This document shows positions 15,254-21,621 of a DNA stretch of 24,992 bases, piece by piece. This DNA is from JBJEQG01 sp051881635. Lineage in GTDB: Bacteria > Bacillota > Clostridia > Oscillospirales > Acutalibacteraceae. Where the stretch lies: assembly GCA_051881635.1 (NCBI GenBank), contig JBJEQG010000027.1:1-24992 (forward strand). The letters are read 5' to 3'. The translations under genes were made by a program, and so were the position numbers. Each line of letters begins with the position of its first letter. Position 1 is the first letter of the stretch. The notes under the pieces were generated by a model. That model did no database searches and was not told where the DNA came from. It saw nothing but the letters and a program-made list of their open reading frames with translations.

Positions 15254-15290
15254 AAAGAGACCGCCTACATGATGTAAGCGGTCTTTGATT
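15254..15290. terminator. Hairpin between convergent genes
   Basis: GACCGC (15259-15264) pairs with GCGGTC (15278-15283), extended inward by TAC/GTA after one mismatch. It has an A-run before it and TTT after it, so it could act on either strand. It lies 37 nt past the end of the DUF3267 gene, which converges from the right. Confidence 0.65.
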
Positions 15291-15326
15291 ATTAAGACTT
15301 AGTTCGGCAAACCGGAATCTGTTGTA

Positions 15327-15950
15327 TTAGAGATACCAAACCAAGCCATTTTCTGTTGCCTGAATCATTGCTCCTTTCGGTACTTTTCGCAATATGATTA
15401 ATACATCCATATAATCGGGTGCTGGAGAAATTAGTCCCATAATTGAAGGCACTATGCATATTGTCATCAACCACTTCATCGTAATCGGGCAGACCAAGAA
15501 AACAACAAGTAAAAGTATCCCCGGAATCAAAGGTGCCAATGACATCATTATATATCGTCCTCTGCTAAGTGCGGCAGAGGATGCAGCATATGCTCTTAAC
15601 TGTTTTAAAGATACTCCTATATAAACTTTTGCTCCCTTTGGATAGCTTATAGCATGAAGAAATTCATGTAACGGCATCGCAACAAAGAAGCCAATAATAA
15701 ATGACAGCGGCATAAACCATAAATTAAATATAAATTCATCTGATTGTGCTTTTTTTATAAAAATCGCAACAAAGCATACAATGCAAGGGAGAATCATGTA
15801 TGGAATTGATGCCTTAATTATATCATTTGGTCTGTCAATGAGAACCGAGTTTTCAGGAATACTTTTTTCTGCAATCTCTCTGTCCCATGGCTGCTTACCG
15901 TTCCAAACATTATCCCAGTTTTTATTGCCATCCCATATTATCTGCGCCAT
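15327..15950 (-). CDS. DUF3267-like membrane metalloprotease-type protein
   Basis: A 207-residue protein with about four membrane segments. HEFLH (95-99) fits the HExxH zinc motif of DUF3267 membrane proteins, a family with a site-2-protease-like shape; a PAPDYMD segment (PDYMD) near the C-terminus could give the third ligand. The N-terminal ~45 residues are soluble and Trp/Asn-rich. Start: GGAGG (15959-15963 on the plus strand) lies 8 nt before ATG 15950; the longer frame up to 16058 would begin inside the promoter and is rejected. Two promoters lie upstream and the gene seems single. No substrate can be proposed. Confidence 0.8.
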   Translation of the reverse strand: MAQIIWDGNKNWDNVWNGKQPWDREIAEKSIPENSVLIDRPNDIIKASIPYMILPCIVCFVAIFIKKAQSDEFIFNLWFMPLSFIIGFFVAMPLHEFLHAISYPKGAKVYIGVSLKQLRAYAASSAALSRGRYIMMSLAPLIPGILLLVVFLVCPITMKWLMTICIVPSIMGLISPAPDYMDVLIILRKVPKGAMIQATENGLVWYL

Positions 15951-15996
15951 TTTAATATCCTCCACAAATTCCGATTTATCTTTCTCTTGATTTTCT

Positions 15997-16058
15997 ATTA
16001 TACACAAAATCCCTCTTTGTTTAATATGAATTGTAATAAAATCAAATTCTTCTGTCAA
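15997..16058 (-). promoter_or_regulatory. Tandem promoters of the DUF3267 gene
   Basis: Minus strand. P1: TTGACA (16058-16053), 17-nt spacer, TACAAT (16035-16030). P2: TTAAAC (16024-16019), 16-nt spacer, TATAAT (16002-15997). P1 has the better -35 and P2 the better -10. Both lie upstream of the GGAGG-preceded ATG at 15950. Confidence 0.6.
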
Positions 16059-16262
16059 GGATATTATGATAAAATTTGAAAAACAATTTATAATCGACTT
16101 TTTCGGTCAGCGTAGAAATATCAATCGAATTATCTTTGTTCTTTTAAAAGTGTGGACTATTAGAAACATAGTTGCCAGCCTGCTACAATTTTAATGAAAA
16201 GCCTTAATTAAGATTTTCAATTTATTGGAATGGGTTATAGGAAAAAGTTATATCTTTTAGGG
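16059..16262. other. Divergent intergenic region, no gene seen
   Basis: About 200 bp between the back-to-back promoters of the DUF3267 gene and cysK. It is AT-rich, with a TTAATTAA palindrome near 16204. The only marked structure is the left arm of the inverted repeat at the cysK promoter (16249-16258). Confidence 0.5.
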
Positions 16263-16310
16263 TTGACAAAAAGATATACAAGTGCTATTATACCTATAAA
16301 ACAGATAGGT
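16249..16310 (+). promoter_or_regulatory. cysK promoter with two operator-like palindromes
   Basis: The promoter is TTGACA (16263-16268), 17-nt spacer, TATTAT (16286-16291). Around the -35 box lies a perfect 10-bp inverted repeat, TATATCTTTT (16249-16258) and AAAAGATATA (16269-16278). Directly after the -10 box is a second perfect one, ACCTAT (16292-16297), 7 nt, ATAGGT (16305-16310), over the transcription start. Both positions suit protein binding. The second resembles sites at 21333 and 24905. The leader to the cysK start is about 149 nt and shows no terminator or known riboswitch. Confidence 0.75.
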
Positions 16311-16446
16311 TTAATTGGATAAGCCTGTGGGATATGCAATTAAATAATTATTTAACGGATTTTGATGTTGAAACGGTATTCTTTAACATCGTGGATAACT
16401 TCGGCAACTGAAATCAAATATTATAATAATAGGGAGCGAATGAAAT

Positions 16447-17376
16447 ATGAAAACTTATGACAGAATTACCGATTTGATTGGCGGAACACCTTTGCTTAAA
16501 CTGACTAACTATAATGCGGAAAAGGCATTGGGGGCAACTGTTTACGGAAAATTGGAATATTTCAATCCGGCGGGCAGTGTGAAGGATAGAATTGCAAAAG
16601 CAATGATTGATGACGCTGAGGCAAAAGGTATTTTAAAACCTGACTCCGTTATTATTGAGCCGACCAGCGGTAATACTGGTATCGGACTTGCGGCTGTGGC
16701 AGCTTCCAGAGGTTACAGAATTATTCTTACCATGCCCGAAACAATGAGCATTGAACGCCGTAATCTGTTGAAGGCTTATGGTGCGGAATTGGTTTTAACA
16801 GAAGGTGTCAAAGGAATGAAAGGTGCGATTGCAAAGGCACAGGAACTTGCTGCCGAAACGCCGAACAGCTTTATTCCCAGCCAGTTTACTAATTCGGCAA
16901 ATCCCGCCGTACACCGTACCACAACCGGCCCTGAAATTTGGAACGATACTGACGGCAAAGTGGATATTTTTGTTGCGGGTGTAGGTACGGGCGGAACTGT
17001 TTCCGGTGTCGGTGAGTATCTTAAAAGTCAAAATCCTAATGTTAAGGTTGTTGCGGTTGAGCCTGCCGGTTCTCCGGTGCTTTCCGAAGGTAAACCGGGA
17101 CCGCATAAAATTCAGGGTATTGGTGCAGGTTTTGTGCCGGATACACTGAATACTGAAATTTATGACGAGGTTATTGCCGTAGCCAATGAAGATGCTTTTG
17201 AAACCGGCAGAACCCTTGCAAGAAAAGAAGGATTACTTGTCGGAATTTCCTCAGGTGCGGCTGTATGGGCAGCCACCGAACTTGCAAAGCGTCCCGAAAA
17301 TAAGGGAAAAATTATTGTAGCTCTCCTTCCGGATACCGGTGAGCGTTATCTGTCAACTCCAATGTTCTCCGAATAA
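16447..17376 (+). CDS. cysK: O-acetylserine sulfhydrylase (cysteine synthase A)
   Basis: A 309-residue PLP enzyme that joins sulfide to O-acetylserine to make cysteine, in the cytoplasm. Lys46 in NPAGSVKDR binds PLP. PTSGNTG (72-78) is the classical substrate-carboxylate loop of CysK, GVGTGGT (178-184) holds the PLP phosphate, and the GISSGAA segment holds the Ser that contacts the pyridine nitrogen. The length and the DTGERYLSTPMF ending are typical. GGGAGCG (16432-16438) precedes the ATG. No terminator separates it from the Cys-rich leader ORF that begins 34 nt later, so the downstream attenuator may also receive transcripts started at this promoter. Compare the second homologue at 20313, which has the EATAGNTG form. 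Confidence 0.95.
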   Translation: MKTYDRITDLIGGTPLLKLTNYNAEKALGATVYGKLEYFNPAGSVKDRIAKAMIDDAEAKGILKPDSVIIEPTSGNTGIGLAAVAASRGYRIILTMPETMSIERRNLLKAYGAELVLTEGVKGMKGAIAKAQELAAETPNSFIPSQFTNSANPAVHRTTTGPEIWNDTDGKVDIFVAGVGTGGTVSGVGEYLKSQNPNVKVVAVEPAGSPVLSEGKPGPHKIQGIGAGFVPDTLNTEIYDEVIAVANEDAFETGRTLARKEGLLVGISSGAAVWAATELAKRPENKGKIIVALLPDTGERYLSTPMFSE

Positions 17377-17381
17377 CTGTT

Positions 17382-17390
17382 TGTTATAAT
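17382..17390 (+). promoter_or_regulatory. Extended -10 promoter before the Cys-leader ORF
   Basis: TGT-TATAAT (17382-17390), a perfect -10 with TG extension, 6 nt after the cysK stop. No good -35 lies at the usual distance. Start of transcription would be near 17397 and the leader ORF starts at 17411. Confidence 0.55.
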
Positions 17391-17410
17391 GATAAGCGAG
17401 GTTTATTGTG

Positions 17411-17533
17411 ATGAAAAATCTAATGTATATACCAAAAACAAAAAATCACATCATAAAGTCCGAAAAAACATTCCGTCTTTTCGGCAGCTTCGCTGTGTCC
17501 CAAAAAATCTGCTGTTTGTGTTGTTGTAACTAA
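17411..17533 (+). CDS. Cys-rich leader peptide (putative attenuator ORF)
   Basis: A 40-codon ORF starting ATG AAA AAT CTA and ending in residues ICCLCCCN: five of codons 34-39 are Cys (TGC TGT TTG TGT TGT TGT), then AAC and TAA. GCGAGG (17396-17401) lies 9 nt before the ATG, and GTG 17408 is in frame. The body is basic and ordinary (MKNLMYIPKTKN...), and no folded function is suggested. Its role is most likely to report charged Cys-tRNA: stalling on the Cys codons would leave the segment at the stop codon (17534-17541) free to disrupt the terminator at 17586. It precedes the methyltransferase-luxS-mccB-mccA operon. No homologue search was possible. Confidence 0.75.
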   Translation: MKNLMYIPKTKNHIIKSEKTFRLFGSFAVSQKICCLCCCN

Positions 17534-17595
17534 ACAGGCGGCAGGTATTTGTTCTGTGCATAAAACAGTGATTGCCAATAAATAACCCCGTCTGT
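17509..17595 (+). promoter_or_regulatory. Attenuator segments 1-3 (protector and antiterminator)
   Basis: Segment 1, inside the Cys codons: CTGTTT (17512-17517) can pair with AAACAG (17532-17537), helped by CTG (17509-17511) with CAG (17542-17544). Segment 2, ACAGGCGG (17534-17541), starts right after the stop codon and can pair over 8 bp (one G-U) with segment 3, CCGTCTGT (17588-17595). The 46-nt loop between 2 and 3 has its own CTGT/ACAG hairpin (17554-17557, 17565-17568). A ribosome at the stop codon would cover segment 2; one stalled on the Cys codons would not. Confidence 0.65.
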
Positions 17596-17646
17596 GTACA
17601 TCGGATTTCAATGAGGAAAACCTTTGAAAGACAGGCGGGGCTTTTT
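17586..17646 (+). terminator. Intrinsic terminator of the attenuator
   Basis: CCCCGTCTGT (17586-17595) pairs with ACAGGCGGGG (17631-17640), 10 bp with one G-U, followed by CTTTTTG. The 35-nt loop contains an inner hairpin, TTTCA...TGAAA with AGG-AAAA-CCT. The right arm repeats the octamer of segment 2 (ACAGGCGG), so the left arm must choose between the two. It ends 35 nt before the methyltransferase start. Confidence 0.8.
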
Positions 17647-17680
17647 GTATATTTTCAGATGAAACGGAAAGGTGAAAAAG

Positions 17681-18652
17681 ATGATTGATACACAGGAAAG
17701 CATTACAGCAAAATTATGCTCCTTTGCAAGAGCATATCATTCCAATTACGGCAGACAGAAGATTTTTGATGACTATCTTGCTTATGACCTGATGGGCAAA
17801 GAAGAATATGAAGAAATCGGACAGCTTATAGAACATGACTATAATGGGAGTGCCTTTGATGACAAACAGAGTTTCAGAGGAGATAAAGTTTATCCTCTCC
17901 TGAATCAGTATATCACACCAATACCGCTTTCACGGATTGCATTTGCCGAAAAACAGCTTGCGGCTTTTGCCGAAAAGCATGGACAATGCCAATATGTAAT
18001 CTGTGGTGCGGGAATGGATACATTTGCATTCCGCAACGAAAACCCAAATATTCAAATTTATGAGCTTGACCACCCCGATACCGGAAAATATAAGTTGCAG
18101 AAGATAAAAACACTTGAATGGAATATTCCAAACAATGTGCATTATGTTGCGATTGATTTTTCAAAAGATGATATGACTGAGGTTTTGCTTAATGCCGGAT
18201 TTGACCCGAACATTCCGTCTTTTTTCGCTATTTTAGGCGTGACCTATTATCTGACGCTTGAAGTTTTTGAGCAGACCATAGAGAAAATCAGCCGTCTTTC
18301 CGCAAGTGGAAATCAAATTGTTTTTGATTTTCCGGACGAAACAACTTTTGCACAAAACGGTGTTGAGCGGGTTCGGCATTTAACAAAGATTACGGCAAAA
18401 CTCGGTGAGCCTATGCAGCATGGTTTTGCACTTGACGAAATCCGTCAGGCACTTGGCAGATATGGATTTGATATTGCAATCCATAAAGCTCCTGTATCTA
18501 TTCAAAAGGAATTTTTTGAGAACAGAACAGATGGACAGCGTGCTTTTGAAAATATCCACTTCATTTTGGCGGAAAAGTCAGTAATAAACAATACTATCAT
18601 ATTAACGGGAGGAATTTCCGAAAAATTAAAATTGAAGGAGGCGGTTATATGA
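17681..18652 (+). CDS. Class I SAM-dependent methyltransferase, LCM/PPM-type
   Basis: A 323-residue protein of the leucine-carboxyl-methyltransferase-like (TIGR00027/PPM) group. The SAM-binding motif is CGAGMDTFAFR (108-118), followed by an acidic strand end (IYELDHPDT) and FFAILGVTYYLT. The group methylates carboxyl or hydroxyl groups of varied small molecules; the substrate here is unknown. ATG 17681 is chosen because GGAAAGGTG (17666-17674) is well placed for it; GTG 17672 would overlap that site. The stop overlaps the luxS start (ATGA). In Bacillus subtilis the mccA-mccB operon also begins with a methyltransferase (yrrT), but I see no reason to call this an orthologue. It would yield S-adenosylhomocysteine, the source of the LuxS substrate. 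Confidence 0.85.
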   Translation: MIDTQESITAKLCSFARAYHSNYGRQKIFDDYLAYDLMGKEEYEEIGQLIEHDYNGSAFDDKQSFRGDKVYPLLNQYITPIPLSRIAFAEKQLAAFAEKHGQCQYVICGAGMDTFAFRNENPNIQIYELDHPDTGKYKLQKIKTLEWNIPNNVHYVAIDFSKDDMTEVLLNAGFDPNIPSFFAILGVTYYLTLEVFEQTIEKISRLSASGNQIVFDFPDETTFAQNGVERVRHLTKITAKLGEPMQHGFALDEIRQALGRYGFDIAIHKAPVSIQKEFFENRTDGQRAFENIHFILAEKSVINNTIILTGGISEKLKLKEAVI

Positions 18653-19110
18653 AACGAATTGCCAGCTTTTCAGTCAATCACGATAAACTTGAAAAAGGAA
18701 TGTATATTTCCCGAGTTGACGGTGATGTGATTACTTACGATATTCGTATGAAAAAGCCTAACGGAGGGGATTATCTTTCAAACGGTGCTTTACATACTTT
18801 TGAACATCTGTTTGCAACTTATGCGAGGAACAGCAATTTTGCCGACAGCGTGATTTATGTAGGTCCTATGGGGTGTAGAACGGGTTTTTATTTTCTTTTA
18901 AGGGACACAGTGAGCAGAGCAGATGCGATAACGCTTGTAAAAAAATCTTTTGAATTTATTAGGGATTTTGATGGCGAGATTCCCGGCAGTCAGCGTCAGG
19001 AATGTGGAAACTATAAGGAACATGATTTGATTGGAGCAAAAGAAACAGCATTGGATATGCTGAGGGTGCTGAAAGATTGGACGGAGGAAAAGCTGAAATA
19101 TGAAAGCTGA
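18649..19110 (+). CDS. luxS: S-ribosylhomocysteine lyase LuxS
   Basis: A 153-residue metalloenzyme that splits S-ribosylhomocysteine into homocysteine and DPD, the precursor of autoinducer-2. The metal site HTFEH (His49, His53, with catalytic Glu52) and Cys119 in ECGNY are all present, as is the catalytic Cys76 in GPMGCRTGF. It is full length. GGAGG (18637-18641) precedes the start, and the ATG overlaps the methyltransferase stop, so the two are coupled. The nucleosidase (mtnN/pfs) that makes its substrate from S-adenosylhomocysteine is not in this window. Within this operon its metabolic role, giving homocysteine to MccA, is more obvious than signalling. Confidence 0.97.
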   Translation: MKRIASFSVNHDKLEKGMYISRVDGDVITYDIRMKKPNGGDYLSNGALHTFEHLFATYARNSNFADSVIYVGPMGCRTGFYFLLRDTVSRADAITLVKKSFEFIRDFDGEIPGSQRQECGNYKEHDLIGAKETALDMLRVLKDWTEEKLKYES

Positions 19111-19150
19111 ACCAACCGTCAGTATTATTTGAAAACAGGAGGAAAATAAA

Positions 19151-20311
19151 ATGGGAAATTACAATTATATAGACTCCGCACTTATTCACGGCGGAATTTA
19201 CGGAGATAAACAAACGGGTGCGGTTAATGTGCCGATTTATCAGACATCAACCTATGAACAGAAAGGACTCGGAGAAAATACGGGTTGGGAATACTCCCGT
19301 ACCGGAAACCCGACAAGAGCAGCGTTGGAGGCATTGATTGCAGAATTGGAGGGCGGCAAAGCCGGTTTTGCTTTCGGCTCAGGTATGGCGGCAATTACAG
19401 CCGTTCTTAGTCTTTTCCATTCAGGCGATAAGATTTTGATTTCAAGTAATGTGTACGGCGGTACTTTCCGTGTTTTGGATAAGGTTTTCAAAAATTTCGG
19501 TATCGGATATTCCATTGAGGACACCACTAATATTGAGGCATTGGAACAGAAAATCACACCGGAAGTCAAAGCCATTCTTGTGGAAAGCCCTGCCAATCCT
19601 CTCCTTACAATTACGGACCTTGCGGCGGTTGCGGCACTTGCAAAAAAACATAAAATTCTTTCTATTGTAGACAATACCTTTATGACACCGTATCTTCAAC
19701 GCCCAATTGAACTTGGAACGGATATTGTCGTTCATAGTGCAACAAAGTATCTTGGCGGTCACAGCGACCTTGTTGCCGGTCTGGTTGTTGTAAACAATGA
19801 AGAATTGTCTGAAAGACTTGCTTTTATACAAAACTCAACTGGCGGTGTACTTGGACCTTTTGATTCCTTTTTACTGATTCGTGGCATTAAAACACTTGGT
19901 GTTCGTCTTGACAGACATATTGAAAACGCAGAAAAACTTGCCCGCTATCTGAGTACGCACAAAGCGGTTAAAAAGGTTTACTATCCGGGTTTGCCCGATG
20001 CACAAGGTTATGAAATTAACAAAAGGCAAGCCAAAAACGGCGGAGCTATGATTTCCTTTGAATTGAAAGAAAATTATAATATCAAAAAGTTTTTCTCGTC
20101 CTTGCATTTGATTGCCCTCGCTGAAAGTCTTGGCGGTGTGGAAAGCCTTGTTTGCCACCCGGCAAGTATGACACACGCCTCAATTCCCTATGAAATTCGA
20201 CAGAAAGTGGGCATTACCGATGGTTTGATTAGATTGTCAACAGGCATTGAAAATTTTGAGGACTTAAAAGCAGACCTTGAAAATGCCATATCTGAAAGCG
20301 AGGAAAAATAA
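19151..20311 (+). CDS. mccB: Cystathionine gamma-lyase-type PLP enzyme (MccB-like)
   Basis: A 386-residue Cys/Met-metabolism PLP enzyme. YSRTGNPT (48-55) and GSGMAA (77-81) belong to the PLP phosphate site, DNTF (174-177) holds the ring, and Lys199 in SATKYLGGHSD forms the aldimine. The ending SLGGVESLVCHPASMTH...GITDGLIRLSTGIE is the family signature. Sequence alone does not separate cystathionine gamma-lyase, gamma-synthase and homocysteine lyase. The adjoining mccA-type gene and luxS favour splitting cystathionine to cysteine, alpha-ketobutyrate and ammonia. A strong ribosome site (AGGAGG, 19138-19143) precedes the ATG, and only 1 nt separates its stop from mccA. Confidence 0.9.
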   Translation: MGNYNYIDSALIHGGIYGDKQTGAVNVPIYQTSTYEQKGLGENTGWEYSRTGNPTRAALEALIAELEGGKAGFAFGSGMAAITAVLSLFHSGDKILISSNVYGGTFRVLDKVFKNFGIGYSIEDTTNIEALEQKITPEVKAILVESPANPLLTITDLAAVAALAKKHKILSIVDNTFMTPYLQRPIELGTDIVVHSATKYLGGHSDLVAGLVVVNNEELSERLAFIQNSTGGVLGPFDSFLLIRGIKTLGVRLDRHIENAEKLARYLSTHKAVKKVYYPGLPDAQGYEINKRQAKNGGAMISFELKENYNIKKFFSSLHLIALAESLGGVESLVCHPASMTHASIPYEIRQKVGITDGLIRLSTGIENFEDLKADLENAISESEEK

Positions 20312-20312
20312 A

Positions 20313-21224
20313 ATGGGTTATTATCAATCCATGCAGGAGCTTATAGGCCATACACCACTTGTAGAATTGTCACATATTGATATTCCGAAAGATGTTCGGA
20401 TTTTCGCAAAGCTGGAACTGTATAATCCGGCTGGAAGTGTGAAAGACCGTATCGGTAAATACATGATTGAGGACGCCGAAAAAAAAGGTCTTTTGAAAAA
20501 AGGCGGTACGATTGTTGAGGCAACCGCAGGTAATACGGGTATTGGTATTGCCTTTGCCGCACTGAACAAAGGTTATCGTATTATTTTTGTAGTGCCTACC
20601 AAATTTTCTGAGGAAAAACAGGCACTTATGCGGGCGTTGGGTGCGGAAATTATCAATACACCCCGTGAGGGTGGTATGCTTGGGGCAGCCAAAAAAGCGG
20701 AGGAAATTCGTGCTTCAATTCCAAATGCCATATCTTTGGTACAGTTTAAAAATCAATCCAATCCGTTGGCACATTATGAAACGACAGGTCCGGAAATATA
20801 TGCGGACCTTGACGGAAATATTGATTATCTTGTGGCAGGAGCGGGCAGCGGAGGAACATATACCGGTGTTGTCCGATACTTAAAAGAACAAAACCCAAAA
20901 GTTAAAGGCATTCTCGCCGACCCTGTCGGTTCAACAATGGGAGGCGGGGAACATGGAGATTATGATATTGAGGGTATCGGCAACGATTTTATTGCTGATA
21001 CTATGGATATGTCGCTTGTGGACAGCGTTGTAAAAATCACTGATAGTGATGCTTTCGCCAATGCCCGTGAACTTGCGGCAAAAGAAGGAATTTTTGCCGG
21101 TTCGTCCTCAGGTGCTGCATTAGCGGCTGCAAAGAAATTGATTGCTCTCGGTGCAAAAGGCAACATTGTGGTTATTTTTCCTGACCGTGGCGACCGCTAT
21201 TTCAGCAAAAAACTGTATATTTAA
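20313..21224 (+). CDS. mccA: O-acetylserine-dependent cystathionine beta-synthase (MccA-like)
   Basis: A 303-residue PLP enzyme of the CysK/CBS family. Lys44 in NPAGSVKDR binds PLP. The loop is EATAGNTG (69-76) rather than PTSGNTG, and PTKFSEEKQALMRALGAEI plus NTPREGG are as in Bacillus MccA (YrhA). MccA condenses O-acetylserine (or serine) with homocysteine to cystathionine, the first step of reverse transsulfuration. The start is ATG 20313, with GAGGAAAA (20299-20306) before it; ATG 20277 lies inside mccB and would add 12 unrelated residues. It is last in the operon, followed by a strong terminator. No regulatory CBS domain is present, as expected for the bacterial type. Confidence 0.9.
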   Translation: MGYYQSMQELIGHTPLVELSHIDIPKDVRIFAKLELYNPAGSVKDRIGKYMIEDAEKKGLLKKGGTIVEATAGNTGIGIAFAALNKGYRIIFVVPTKFSEEKQALMRALGAEIINTPREGGMLGAAKKAEEIRASIPNAISLVQFKNQSNPLAHYETTGPEIYADLDGNIDYLVAGAGSGGTYTGVVRYLKEQNPKVKGILADPVGSTMGGGEHGDYDIEGIGNDFIADTMDMSLVDSVVKITDSDAFANARELAAKEGIFAGSSSGAALAAAKKLIALGAKGNIVVIFPDRGDRYFSKKLYI

Positions 21225-21270
21225 AAAACGGCTCACAGGAGTATGATTTTTATCCTGTGGGCTGTTTTTT
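21225..21270 (+). terminator. Terminator of the luxS-mccBA operon
   Basis: AAAACGGCTCACAGGA (21225-21240) pairs with TCCTGTGGGCTGTTTT (21253-21268) over 16 bp with two G-U pairs, followed by a T-run. It begins directly after the mccA stop codon. Confidence 0.9.
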
Positions 21271-21302
21271 GTATAATTTTGTAATATTTCGTTATATTTT
21301 CC

Positions 21303-21352
21303 TTGACAAAAGCATTTTCCCATGTTACAATATACCATATAAAACCTATATG
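21303..21352 (+). promoter_or_regulatory. Promoter and operator-like site of the gshA-like unit
   Basis: TTGACA (21303-21308), 17-nt spacer, extended -10 TGT-TACAAT (21323-21331). Directly downstream is ACCATATAAAACCTATATG (21334-21352), an imperfect direct repeat. Read from the -10 box onward it matches the cysK site (TATACC.TATAAAAC...TTTAAT) and, in its second half, the site near 24905. Confidence 0.75.
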
Positions 21353-21378
21353 TTTAATAAAGATTAGAGGGTGAAATT

Positions 21379-21489
21379 ATGATAAAAAGTGTTCAAAACT
21401 CCAAAAATATGTGTATGTCTTTTAAGTTGCGGTTTGAACAAAATTTTGTGATGTCTGATTTCACATATTATACGGAAAAAACATATTGA
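21379..21489 (+). CDS. Short leader ORF before the gshA-like gene
   Basis: A 36-codon ORF with GAGGGTGA (21367-21374) 4 nt before the ATG. It starts MIKSVQNSKNMCMSFK and has four Met and one Cys, with ATG TGT ATG as codons 11-13. Between promoter and terminator it can only be a leader peptide or chance. TTG CGG TTT (codons 17-19; TGCGGTTT at 21428-21435) can pair with the left arm of the terminator that follows. Confidence 0.45.
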   Translation: MIKSVQNSKNMCMSFKLRFEQNFVMSDFTYYTEKTY

Positions 21490-21521
21490 GCTATGTGAAT
21501 ATCGGATATACAGCACTTTGG

Positions 21522-21547
21522 AAAGCCGCATAAAATGCGGTTTTTTT
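21522..21547 (+). terminator. Intrinsic terminator between leader ORF and gshA-like gene
   Basis: AAAGCCGCAT (21522-21531) pairs with ATGCGGTTTT (21535-21544) around a 3-nt loop, followed by more T. It lies about 75 nt before the gene, and no other promoter is seen after it, so the gene is probably expressed by read-through or antitermination. Confidence 0.8.
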
Positions 21548-21621
21548 ATTGTACCAAAAATATAGGGAAATTTGTTATGTATCGGATAACGGTGTGATTA
21601 TAATGCACAGGAGGGTTTCTT

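Noticed and set aside
16298..16446. Riboswitch or T-box in the cysK leader
   Set aside because: No T-box motif, SAM-box core or terminator was found in the leader.
17420..17611. 63-codon minus-strand frame across the attenuator
   Set aside because: No ribosome site on that strand and no recognisable motif. The plus-strand Cys-rich frame has a ribosome site and explains the paired segments.
20277..20312. Longer start of the mccA-like gene inside mccB
   Set aside because: ATG 20313 has its own GAGGAAAA site and gives the normal N-terminus.
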